A DNA stretch of 39,079 bases, from assembly GCA_039812545.1 (NCBI GenBank), contig JBDIAR010000004.1:1-39079 (forward strand), in the 5' to 3' direction. This stretch comes from JBDIAR01 sp039812545. Its GTDB lineage: Bacteria > Actinomycetota > Actinomycetes > Actinomycetales > Dermatophilaceae. Positions 32,571 through 39,079 of the stretch are shown here, piece by piece (position 1 is the first letter of the stretch; every line of letters starts with the position of its first letter). The translations under genes were made by a program, and so were the position numbers. The notes beneath the pieces were generated by a model. That model was given only the letters and a program-made list of their open reading frames with translations. It was not told where the DNA came from and made no database searches.

Positions 32571-32843
32571 ATGGCAACGAATCAGTTCCTCGTCGTCATC
32601 GAGGCGGGCCTGACCGCCAACCAGTACGGCGCCACGATCGTCACGTCCGGCCCGATGGACGCCGACTCGGCCCGGGCCCTCGTCGGCGACGTGCTCGCCG
32701 GCCGCAAGGAGGACGTCGTGCGGATCTCGCCCGACGCGCAGGTCGTCAAGGTGTCCGGGGCCGACCAGTACCTCGTCGTCGAGTCCCGCCGTGGACAGCC
32801 GGACCGACTGACCCGGATCAGTGTGGCCGAGGCCGTCGGATAG
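32571..32843 (+). CDS. 90-residue protein of unknown function at the end of the azole operon
   Basis: I do not recognise this protein. It is 90 residues, has no Cys and is predicted to be mostly beta strand, with short alternating hydrophobic segments (QFLVVIEAG, YGATIVTSG, AQVVKVSG, QYLVVESRR). It has no signal peptide or membrane helix. A good AAGGAG precedes the ATG, 83 bases separate it from the permease gene, and a strong hairpin follows. It could be an immunity protein, a small leader-binding or scaffold protein, or a translation-coupled partner of the exporter. Its lack of a Ser/Thr/Cys-rich tail argues against a precursor. Confidence 0.65.
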   Translation: MATNQFLVVIEAGLTANQYGATIVTSGPMDADSARALVGDVLAGRKEDVVRISPDAQVVKVSGADQYLVVESRRGQPDRLTRISVAEAVG

Positions 32844-32862
32844 ACCGCCCGCGCCATCGGCG

Positions 32863-32896
32863 ACGGTCGGAGATGACATCTGTCATCTCCGACCGT
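32863..32896. terminator. Hairpin after the azole operon
   Basis: A 16-base perfect stem (32863-32878 with 32881-32896, arm ACGGTCGGAGATGACA) has a two-base loop, relaxing to four. It lies 20 bases after the stop at 32843 and has no T-run. Its centre is also TGAC-N4-GTCA, so it may act as an operator instead or as well. Confidence 0.6.
32874..32885. promoter_or_regulatory. TGAC-N4-GTCA palindrome, site 2
   Basis: TGACATCTGTCA lies 96 bases upstream of the LanKC start. A TTGACGCC follows at 32896. The same two elements, with the identical 23-base spacing between ATGACA and TTGACG, occur at 35502-35532 upstream of the lanthipeptide precursor gene. Confidence 0.5.
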
Positions 32897-32969
32897 TGAC
32901 GCCTGCCCCTGACGCCCACCCTCGTCAGCGGGAGACGATGGGTCCACTGGCGGTCGGACGGGGGGCGGC

Positions 32970-35528
32970 GTGGAAGCTCAGGGCCTGGAGTTCACGGTGG
33001 GGCACCCGGACTTCTACGACGTTCCGTGGTCCGTCGACGCGGTCGACCCGGGGCCGTCGCTGCTGCCGGCGGCGGCCCAGGGCGACACCCGGCCGAGGAC
33101 GCGTTCGGGACCCTGGCTCGTCGTCGGGGACCCGACCGGGCTCCCGTCATCCGGCTGGAAGATCCACGTCTCGGCGAGCCCGGCGGAGTCGGCGCAGGTC
33201 GTGGCTCTGGTCGATTCGGTATGCCGGCGCCTGGGGGTGGTGTTCAAGACCCTGGCCACTCCGCGGCTCGTCCTGGCCAATCTGGGCAAGCACGCACCGC
33301 GCGAGAGCAGCGGCAAGATCGTCACGGCATACCCACCGGCGCCGCTGCTGGCCGTGACGGTCGCCGAACTCCGGACCGCGTTGTTGGACCGGCCAGGACC
33401 GCCGATCGCGAACGATATACGGATCAGTCGCTGTCCGGTGGGTCTTCGGCACGGCTCGTTCGCGCAGGTGTGGACCACGGACGCCGCCGGCACACCCATC
33501 CCCGGCCTGGCGCTCGATGGGATCGTGCGACCGGATCGACGCGGCCGCAAGGGCGACGCTCCCGCGCTGCCCGAGGACGTTCTCGAGCTGCTCGCGGACC
33601 CGCCGTCCGGCACCCTCGACATTCACGACGTGCGACTCGTTCATCGCTCGAATGCCGGTGCCGTCTATCGAGCCACCTGGACCGACGGCCGCCGGGTCGT
33701 CATCAAGGAGGCCCGCCGGCACACCGGCCTCGACCGCGGCGGCACCGATGCCGTCGCCCGTCTCCGCCATGAGGCGCTCGCCCTGCAGCGGTGCAGTGGA
33801 TCCGGGGTTACCGCGGAACCGGTGGACTACGTCGACCTGGGCGAAAGCGAACTGCTCGTCATGGACTGCGTCGAGGGAATCACCCTGACCCGGGCCATGG
33901 TCGCCCGCCACCCGGCGTGCAACCCGGAGCGGGGTGCGGCCGAGAGTTCCGTTCCCGCCTATGCCGATTGGGTCGAGCAGATCCGAGTTCGGTTGCGGTC
34001 GGCCGTGTCCCGCATCCACGAGCGTGGCGTGGTCCACGGCGACATCCATCCGGACAATGTCCTCCTCGTCGGTGACCGGCTGGTCCTCATCGACTTCGAG
34101 TCGGCCGGTGTTGACGGGGTGGTGTGCGCGGACGGCATTGCCGCTCGGGGATTCTCGGATCCCGAGCAGACCGGCGTGGCCGCCGACCTGGGTGCCGTGG
34201 AGCGTACGGCCGATACCCTGCTGCAGCCGCAGACTCCGCTGCTGCGACACCGGCCGGATCTGGCGGTCGTCCTGCGGGACGCCGCTCGCGCCGACCTGGG
34301 GCTGAGCGTCCACCCGGACCCTCAGACCGGGACCGACGCGCCTGCGATCGACGTGCGCAGAGTGCTCGCCGGTATGCGGCTCGTCCGGCAGTGGCACCGC
34401 AGCGACCGGCTCTACCCGGGCGGCGTCGAGCAATTCGCCGCTCCCCGAGCAGGATTGGGTCTGATGCACGGCGCCGCCGGAGTCTGTCTCGCCGAGGCCG
34501 CCGTCAATGGTCGGCCCGACGAGCAGGCCCTGGCGTGGCTGGAGGTGCAGGCGCGAGCCTCGGGTCCCTGGCCACGCGGGCTCGCCGACGGCCTGGACGG
34601 CGTGGCGCTGGCTCTGGCGCTGTGCGGCAGGGAAGCGGCGGCGGCGCACGTTCTCGACAAGTCGCGAGACGACGACGTTCGCGCGCCCTGGTGGGGCACG
34701 GGGGCGGCCGGGTGCGCCCTGGTCGCGGCTGAACTCGGGGAGGTCTTTGACGACAGCACGCTTCGCGTTCGAGCCAGACGGCATACGGCGAGTGTGGTTG
34801 CGGCACTGAAGGATCCGTCAATTCCGAGTGGTTATGCGCCGGGCCTGGTCCGTGGTTGGGCGGGAATCGCCCTGTCGCTGCTGCGGATCGCGCAGGTGAG
34901 TGATGATCTTCGGGAGGCCTGCCTCTTCGGCGCAGGCATTGCCCTCGACCGAGAGCTGCCGGCGCTGCGCGAGGTCGGAGCCGGACTCTTCGCGGTCGAC
35001 GGACCGCGACTGTCGCCCGCCCTCGGGGTCGGGTCCGCCGCCGCCGGTCTCGCCGCCGGCGCCCTGCTCGCAGCCGACGAGACCGACGCGACCGACGCGG
35101 CGACCGAGCGCACCCAGGAACTGCGCCGGGTCATCGAGGACGTCGCCCATGCGCTGCGGTCGCCGGTGATCATGCAGGGCGGCCTGCTCACCGGACGATC
35201 CGGCATCGCCCTGACGCTGGCCCGTCTGGTCCCAGCCGACCCCATGGTGAGTGTGCACCGGCAGCGGCTGTCCTGGCATACGGTCCCTGCAGTGCACTCG
35301 CGAACCCTTGCCGATACACCGGGAGCGAACGACGCCGACCTCGTTCTCGGAGAGCACCTGCACAGGTTCTCCGCCGACCTCGCCACCGGCTCTGCGGGCC
35401 TGCTCCTGGCACTGCGTCCCGAACTGGCCGCGGATGTGCTGCGGCTGCCCAGCGACGTGGGTTCCGTTGTCCCGCAACAAGTTGCGAGCTGTCCGGGAGA
35501 CATGACAAGCGTCACCTCGACCTCTTGA
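32970..35528 (+). CDS. Class III lanthipeptide synthetase (LanKC)
   Basis: This 852-residue enzyme should phosphorylate Ser/Thr of a precursor, eliminate phosphate and cyclise. The N-terminal lyase-like region (about 1-200) has FYDVPW, GWKIHVSASPAESAQVV and LVLANLGKHAPRESSGK. The kinase (about 215-470) has the LanKC-typical VHRSNAGAVYRATW, VVIKEARRHTGLD with Lys246, HGDIHPDNVLL with Asp358, and IDFESAG with Asp375. The C-terminal cyclase-like domain (about 480-830) has GLMHGAAGVC, WWGTGAAG and LLTGRSGIALTL but no CHG zinc motif, which fits class III rather than class IV. The start is GTG with a GGGGG stretch upstream. The gene order synthetase, short peptide, transporter-like genes, LuxR-type regulator parallels the ram/amf clusters. 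Confidence 0.9.
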   Translation: MEAQGLEFTVGHPDFYDVPWSVDAVDPGPSLLPAAAQGDTRPRTRSGPWLVVGDPTGLPSSGWKIHVSASPAESAQVVALVDSVCRRLGVVFKTLATPRLVLANLGKHAPRESSGKIVTAYPPAPLLAVTVAELRTALLDRPGPPIANDIRISRCPVGLRHGSFAQVWTTDAAGTPIPGLALDGIVRPDRRGRKGDAPALPEDVLELLADPPSGTLDIHDVRLVHRSNAGAVYRATWTDGRRVVIKEARRHTGLDRGGTDAVARLRHEALALQRCSGSGVTAEPVDYVDLGESELLVMDCVEGITLTRAMVARHPACNPERGAAESSVPAYADWVEQIRVRLRSAVSRIHERGVVHGDIHPDNVLLVGDRLVLIDFESAGVDGVVCADGIAARGFSDPEQTGVAADLGAVERTADTLLQPQTPLLRHRPDLAVVLRDAARADLGLSVHPDPQTGTDAPAIDVRRVLAGMRLVRQWHRSDRLYPGGVEQFAAPRAGLGLMHGAAGVCLAEAAVNGRPDEQALAWLEVQARASGPWPRGLADGLDGVALALALCGREAAAAHVLDKSRDDDVRAPWWGTGAAGCALVAAELGEVFDDSTLRVRARRHTASVVAALKDPSIPSGYAPGLVRGWAGIALSLLRIAQVSDDLREACLFGAGIALDRELPALREVGAGLFAVDGPRLSPALGVGSAAAGLAAGALLAADETDATDAATERTQELRRVIEDVAHALRSPVIMQGGLLTGRSGIALTLARLVPADPMVSVHRQRLSWHTVPAVHSRTLADTPGANDADLVLGEHLHRFSADLATGSAGLLLALRPELAADVLRLPSDVGSVVPQQVASCPGDMTSVTSTS

Positions 35529-35532
35529 CGCC
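35502..35532. promoter_or_regulatory. TGAC-N4-GTCA palindrome plus TTGACGCC, site 3
   Basis: TGACAAGCGTCA (35503-35514) overlaps the end of the LanKC gene, and TTGACGCC follows at 35525. Aligned with site 2, about 27 of 39 bases agree with no gap. It lies 122 bases upstream of the precursor start at 35625. No clear -10 is seen after the TTGACG. Confidence 0.5.
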
Positions 35533-35624
35533 GGGCACTGCCGGGCGATCGGCGCCTCCCGGAAGACTCGATCTCAGGCCACCCGACCAGCGGGTGGACA
35601 CCACGACCGAAAGGAACGACAGCC

Positions 35625-35726
35625 ATGTCCCTCGCCGCCCTCCACGACCTCGACCTCGACGTCAAGCCCGGTGACCCCGACCTGACGCCCACCTGGATCA
35701 GCTTCCTGTCCTTCTACTGGTGCTGA
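35625..35726 (+). CDS. Class III lanthipeptide precursor, 33 residues, single labionin motif
   Basis: This tiny gene encodes 33 residues: a leader starting MSLAALHDLDLDV and a C terminus ISFLSFYWC. The last eight residues, SFLSFYWC, fit Ser-x2-Ser-x3-Cys, the labionin pattern of class III lanthipeptides; the first ring of labyrinthopeptin A2 has the same spacing. The leader LAALHDLDLD resembles the Leu-rich box that LanKC enzymes bind. AAAGGAA lies about nine bases before the ATG. The gene is 96 bases after the LanKC stop. It is unusually short, has only one candidate ring, and its Cys is the final residue. Confidence 0.8.
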   Translation: MSLAALHDLDLDVKPGDPDLTPTWISFLSFYWC

Positions 35727-35860
35727 CCGCAGGGTGCTGACCAACCCACCCGCGTACCGCCACCGTGGGCGCTCGGTCCGCCGGGAGCCGAGCACCTCAC
35801 TCACCCAAACCGTCTCGTTTCCAGCGAACTATCTCGTTCCCTGCAACAAGGAGGTCGGCC

Positions 35861-36571
35861 GTGGACACCGCGCCGAAAGACGTGCGGCGAGTCGCCCGAC
35901 TCCTCGACGTCGCGGTGACCACGGCCGGCCCCGACTCGTACGAGTGGCTGAGCCGGCTCGATCTGGAGATCATCGCCGGCACGCTGACGGTCGTTTCCGG
36001 GGATCGACGCGGCCGCGACGAGCTCTTCTCGCTCCTGCTCGGTGAGCTGCCGCCCACCGCAGGACTCGTCGAGGTCGCTGGCGCGCCGACCGAACCTGGC
36101 CACCGCCAGAGGGTTTCACCGGTGGCCGTAGTCGGCCGAGACGCGAGTTTCATCCCGTACCTCACCGTCCGGGAGAACGTCGAACTCGCGCGACCCCTCT
36201 CCTCCGGCGAGGACCCCGACAAGATCTTCGCGGTCACCGGGTTGGGCGAACTCGTCGGACGACCCCCCGACGATCTCGACGACGATGCCCGCCTGATGGC
36301 CGCCCTGGCCCGGGCTCTCGTCCGCGACCCCGACCTGATCATGCTCCGCGACCCGACGGACCACGACCGACGCCGCCCGGGGGAGGACGCCACCGGCATT
36401 CCCCGGGTGCCCGAGGTGCTGCGGGAACTCGTCGACGTCCAGGGCCGCACGCTGCTCGCCGGTTCGGACGATCCGGCGCTGTGGGCGTTGGCCGACGAAC
36501 GGTATGTCGTCGTCGCCGGCGCCCTGACCAGGCAGCCTCGGATGGATCAACCCGGAGGGGATGCCGAGTGA
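35861..36571 (+). CDS. ABC-ATPase-like protein with degenerate nucleotide-binding motifs
   Basis: This 236-residue protein has the outline of an ABC ATPase: an early strand-loop-helix, an RENVELARPL Q-loop neighbourhood, an ARLMAALARALVRDPDL helix after the signature position, and a late ADERYVVVAGAL strand. Key motifs are lost. The Walker A position reads SGDRRGRDE with no GKS/T, the LSGGQ signature is replaced by an acidic DDLDDDA, and the Walker B end reads MLRDPT in place of DEPT. It is therefore unlikely to hydrolyse ATP in the usual way. The GTG at 35861 is chosen because AAGGAGG precedes it; the frame is open to 35765. It may be a regulatory or immunity subunit of a transporter with the next membrane protein. 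Confidence 0.68.
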   Translation: MDTAPKDVRRVARLLDVAVTTAGPDSYEWLSRLDLEIIAGTLTVVSGDRRGRDELFSLLLGELPPTAGLVEVAGAPTEPGHRQRVSPVAVVGRDASFIPYLTVRENVELARPLSSGEDPDKIFAVTGLGELVGRPPDDLDDDARLMAALARALVRDPDLIMLRDPTDHDRRRPGEDATGIPRVPEVLRELVDVQGRTLLAGSDDPALWALADERYVVVAGALTRQPRMDQPGGDAE

Positions 36572-36587
36572 ACCGGGAGGGACCACC

Positions 36588-37136
36588 ATGAACTCCGCCC
36601 CGATGCGCGTACTCGCCCGCCGCCTCGCCCACCCGGTGGCCGAGGACCCCGTCCGGGGAGTCGCCGCCGTCGCCGCCCTCGGTGCGATCCTGGGCGCCAC
36701 GATCGCCTGGCTCGTGTTCGGCGGTCTCGCCGCGGACCGGCGGACGTGGAGCCCCGCAGGTCTCGGCGTCGCACTGCTCGCCATGGTGGTGCTGCGCTAC
36801 ATCCCCCCCGTGATCGAGGTGCGGAGCCTGCTGACCAGGCTCTGGGACCGTCAAGAGCGGGCCCTGCGCGAATGCGGACTGGACGCCCGTGCCGTCGGCC
36901 GCTTCCAACGCGACTCCCTGGCCGCGCCGGTGGCCCTGGCCGTCGGCCCCGTTGTCGCGGTCGCCCTGGGGGTGTGGTGGTGGCGGGAACCGGGGCCCAG
37001 CGCCTGGGCGGCGGTCGCAATCGTCCTGCTCGCCGGCGCCGGTGCACTGTGGGCCGTGCTCCCTGTGACGCCGCGCACAGCGAGGGGCCCCCATGCTACG
37101 TTTACCCCAGCCGGGGATCGAGGCGAGCCGTCGTGA
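36588..37136 (+). CDS. Small membrane protein downstream of the ABC-like gene
   Basis: This 182-residue protein is Ala/Leu/Val-rich with about four predicted membrane helices (roughly residues 28-50, 57-75, 110-130 and 138-158). I recognise no family. The ATG at 36588 follows CGGGAGGG. It lies 16 bases after the ABC-like gene, and its TGA overlaps the GTG proposed for the histidine kinase (GTGA). By analogy with ram/amf clusters it could be the membrane part of a reduced export or immunity unit for the lanthipeptide; that is inference. Confidence 0.6.
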   Translation: MNSAPMRVLARRLAHPVAEDPVRGVAAVAALGAILGATIAWLVFGGLAADRRTWSPAGLGVALLAMVVLRYIPPVIEVRSLLTRLWDRQERALRECGLDARAVGRFQRDSLAAPVALAVGPVVAVALGVWWWREPGPSAWAAVAIVLLAGAGALWAVLPVTPRTARGPHATFTPAGDRGEPS

Positions 37137-38434
37137 CGATCAACTGGTCGACCCGAACGATGCCCGTCGGTCGGAGCCGAGCAACACATTCGGGGGCGCT
37201 AGTGGAGTCCACGTCGACGTTCCGCGAAGACTACGTGGCGCTCGCGGCCACGTGGCTCGTCACGGCATACCTGTTGCTCCAGGCGATCGCCTCCGCCATC
37301 ACCCAAGAAGACCCGACCATGGGCATCGGCCGCCGGCTGGGCACCATCCTCGCCAACGTCGCGATCACCGCCCTGTTCGTCCGGCTCCAACTGCGCGTCG
37401 TCCGCCGCCCGCCCGGACGCGCCGACATCGTGACCGTCACCCTGCTGTGCGTCTGCACCATGACCCTCCTCGTCGTCGGCAACTCCTGGACGGGCATCGG
37501 GCTGGCACTGGCCGCAGTCCTCCTCACCGTCCCGCTGCCGTGGAACCTGCTCGTCGCAGCCGCGCTCGGCGCGCTGGAAATCCTCGTCCTGCTCTGGGCG
37601 ACCCGCGATCCCGTTCTGCGCGTGGCCGTCCCGGCGGTCAACTGGCTGACTGCCGTTGTCCTGTATGCCTTGACGCGGCTCGTGCGGGTCCTGCACGAAC
37701 TCGCCGCCGCCCGCGAACACATGGCCCGCATCAAGGTCGACGAAGAGCGCCACCGGATCTCCCGCGACCTGCACGACATGATCGGACGAACCCTGGTCGC
37801 CGTCTCGCTGCGCAACGAGGCCGCCATGCGACTGATCGACCGCGACGTCGCCGCGTGCAAGGTCCAACTCCACGAGGTGCAGGGCACGATCATCAGCGGT
37901 CAGACCCAACTGCGGGCGCTCACGAGCGGACCGGTCATCGTCGGACTCACCGTCGAACTCGCGACCGCCCGCGAACTCTGCGAACGCCTCGGCATCCGCT
38001 GCGAAACCGACGAGGTCAAAGTCGCCGACGCGGCCACCGACCGCGTGCTGGCCGCCGTCGTCCGCGAGGCCATCACCAATATGCTCCGTCATTCGCGACC
38101 CAAACGGTGCGAGGTCTCCATCCGCCGAGAAGCCCTGGCCACCGTCCTCACAATCGTCAACGACGGCTGCCCCAACCGGGATTCGGACGGGTCCCGCGGG
38201 ACCGGGCTGGCCGACCTGGCCTCGCGAATCGACTCCATCGGCGGCGAACTCATCGTCGGCCCGGTCAGCGGCGGACGATTCCGCGTGCTGGCGCGCGTCC
38301 CGCATCGGACGCCGGCTGCGAGCACGCCGGCACAGCCCGACGCGGCGGGCGGCGCGGCGGGCGGCGCCGCAACCCCGGACCGTCACCTCGACTCGACCGC
38401 CCGGTATGCCACGTCGAGCGGCGGTATGCCGTGA
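37133..38434 (+). CDS. NarL-family sensor histidine kinase
   Basis: This 433-residue kinase has an N-terminal region with about five membrane helices and little room for an extracytoplasmic sensor domain. A His_KA_3 dimerisation/phosphoacceptor helix follows with ISRDLHDMIGRTL (His214), then a HATPase_c domain with REAITNMLRHS as N box and GTGLADLASRIDSIGGEL as G box. The tail is Ala/Gly-rich. Such intramembrane-sensing kinases often respond to envelope stress or peptides. The GTG at 37133 overlaps the upstream stop; ATG 37160 or GTG 37202 are possible later starts. Its stop overlaps the response regulator start (GTGA). Confidence 0.88.
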   Translation: MTINWSTRTMPVGRSRATHSGALVESTSTFREDYVALAATWLVTAYLLLQAIASAITQEDPTMGIGRRLGTILANVAITALFVRLQLRVVRRPPGRADIVTVTLLCVCTMTLLVVGNSWTGIGLALAAVLLTVPLPWNLLVAAALGALEILVLLWATRDPVLRVAVPAVNWLTAVVLYALTRLVRVLHELAAAREHMARIKVDEERHRISRDLHDMIGRTLVAVSLRNEAAMRLIDRDVAACKVQLHEVQGTIISGQTQLRALTSGPVIVGLTVELATARELCERLGIRCETDEVKVADAATDRVLAAVVREAITNMLRHSRPKRCEVSIRREALATVLTIVNDGCPNRDSDGSRGTGLADLASRIDSIGGELIVGPVSGGRFRVLARVPHRTPAASTPAQPDAAGGAAGGAATPDRHLDSTARYATSSGGMP

Positions 38435-39066
38435 GCCAGGTGAGCGAGGTGAGCCCGAACAGGCTTCGCGTCCTCATCGCCGAGGACATCGACCTCGTCG
38501 CCGAGGCCTTCGAGGTCCTGCTCTCCACCGAACCCACCCTGGAGGTGATCGGCCGCGTCGGCCGAGGCGACCTCGTCCTCGACGCCGTCGCCCGCCATCG
38601 CCCCGACGTCGGCCTCCTCGACGTCGACATGCCCGGCATGGACGGCATCGCCGCAACCGCCCAGGTCGTCGCCACCTACCCGGACTGCAAGATCCTGCTG
38701 CTCACCGCGCTCCCGGGCAGCGGACACCTCCACAAGGCGCTCGCGGCCGGAGCCAGCGGCTACCTCGTCAAGGCCACGACCGCGACCCGGCTCATCGAGG
38801 CCATCCACACGGTCGCCGCCGGCGGGACCGTCGTCGACCCCCAACTGGCCGTCGACGCCCTGCGCACCGGCCCCAACCCGCTCACCGACCGGGAGACCGA
38901 GATCCTGCGCCTCGTCGAGAAGGGCGTCGGCACCGAGGCCATCGCCGCCCGGCTCTACCTCTCGCCCGGCACGGTACGCAACTACCTGTCCAACGCCATG
39001 ACCAAACTGGACGCCTCCTCACGGATGGAGGCCCTCAACAAGGCCCGCGACCGCGGCTGGATCTGA
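38431..39066 (+). CDS. NarL/LuxR-family response regulator
   Basis: This 211-residue regulator has a receiver domain (RVLIAEDIDLVAEAF, LLDVDMPGMDGI with phospho-acceptor Asp64, LLLTALPG and GYLVKA). It also has a C-terminal LuxR-type helix-turn-helix (LTDRETEILRLVEKGVGTEAIAARL quoted in part: LTDRETEILRLVEKG, LYLSPGTVRNYLSNAMTKL). It is the partner of the overlapping kinase gene. Two further in-frame GTG codons (38440, 38449) are possible starts. LuxR-type regulators (RamR, AmfR) control class III lanthipeptide clusters, so it is the natural candidate to bind the TGAC-N4-GTCA sites. Confidence 0.93.
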   Translation: MSQVSEVSPNRLRVLIAEDIDLVAEAFEVLLSTEPTLEVIGRVGRGDLVLDAVARHRPDVGLLDVDMPGMDGIAATAQVVATYPDCKILLLTALPGSGHLHKALAAGASGYLVKATTATRLIEAIHTVAAGGTVVDPQLAVDALRTGPNPLTDRETEILRLVEKGVGTEAIAARLYLSPGTVRNYLSNAMTKLDASSRMEALNKARDRGWI

Positions 39067-39079
39067 CCCGCCGCCCCCC

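Noticed and set aside
32571..32843. The 90-residue protein as another RiPP precursor
   Set aside because: It has no Cys, few Ser/Thr near the C terminus and an even beta-rich composition unlike the leader-core layout of the five precursors.
35734..36045. Frame starting just after the 33-codon gene as a second precursor
   Set aside because: It is Arg/Pro-rich, lacks a leader block and Ser/Cys ring pattern, and runs opposite in frame to the ABC-like gene.
1..39079. tRNA, rRNA, insertion sequences and integrase genes
   Set aside because: I saw no transposase or integrase motif, no terminal inverted repeats with target duplications, and no cloverleaf-like sequence; absence is by eye only.

Overview
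The window comes from a high-GC Gram-positive actinobacterium, most likely Micrococcales or a nearby order; I cannot place it more precisely. The evidence is GC-rich third codon positions, an actinobacterial-type inositol-1-phosphate synthase, WXG100 secretion proteins, and the gene order ino1 / class A penicillin-binding protein / GT87-like membrane protein / rpsF-ssb-rpsR-rplI, which matches the conserved ino1-ponA-rpsF neighbourhood of mycobacteria and relatives.

Bases 1-7000 hold a type VII secretion module: a 1500-residue FHA plus triple-ATPase coupling protein, two WXG100 proteins ending at a clear terminator, and a zinc-ribbon membrane protein. Between the ATPase gene and the WXG100 pair lies a repeat-rich gap with three related palindromes. 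Bases 7000-9500 (minus strand) encode an L-serine dehydratase and an S66 LD-carboxypeptidase-like hydrolase. Bases 9500-19000 hold a GntR/HutC regulator, ino1 with an operator-rich promoter, a class A PBP, mtnA behind a long structured leader, a GT87-like membrane protein, and rpsF-ssb-rpsR-rplI with a probable S6:S18 autoregulatory leader.

Bases 19100-39066 are the special part: two RiPP (ribosomally made, modified peptide) systems side by side, beginning right after rplI. The first (19226-32843) looks like a goadsporin-type linear azole/dehydroamino-acid pathway. It has a YcaO cyclodehydratase, a small E1-like zinc protein, an RRE + E1-like + SagB-dehydrogenase fusion, a second nitroreductase-like protein, five tandem short precursor genes with Ser/Thr/Cys/Gly-rich cores, an RRE-fused M50 membrane protease, a split LanB dehydratase (glutamylation plus elimination proteins), a SAM methyltransferase, an ABC-2 exporter pair and a 90-residue protein of unknown function. 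No third SpaB_C-type pyridine synthase is seen, so a thiopeptide macrocycle is not expected.

The second (32970-39066) looks like a minimal class III lanthipeptide (labionin) system. It has a LanKC synthetase, a 33-codon precursor ending in Ser-x2-Ser-x3-Cys, an ABC-ATPase-like protein with degenerate nucleotide-binding motifs, a small membrane protein, and a NarL-type histidine kinase / response regulator pair. The palindrome TGAC-N4-GTCA occurs upstream of the YcaO gene, the LanKC gene and the 33-codon gene, and I found it nowhere else by eye. This suggests that one regulator, perhaps the local response regulator, controls both systems.

A genome-scale oddity runs through the window: the 7-mer GTATGCC/GGCATAC occurs about 60 times against about 4 expected. 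It appears in every reading frame and draws in otherwise rare codons. It is about half as dense in the RiPP half, which fits later acquisition of that region.
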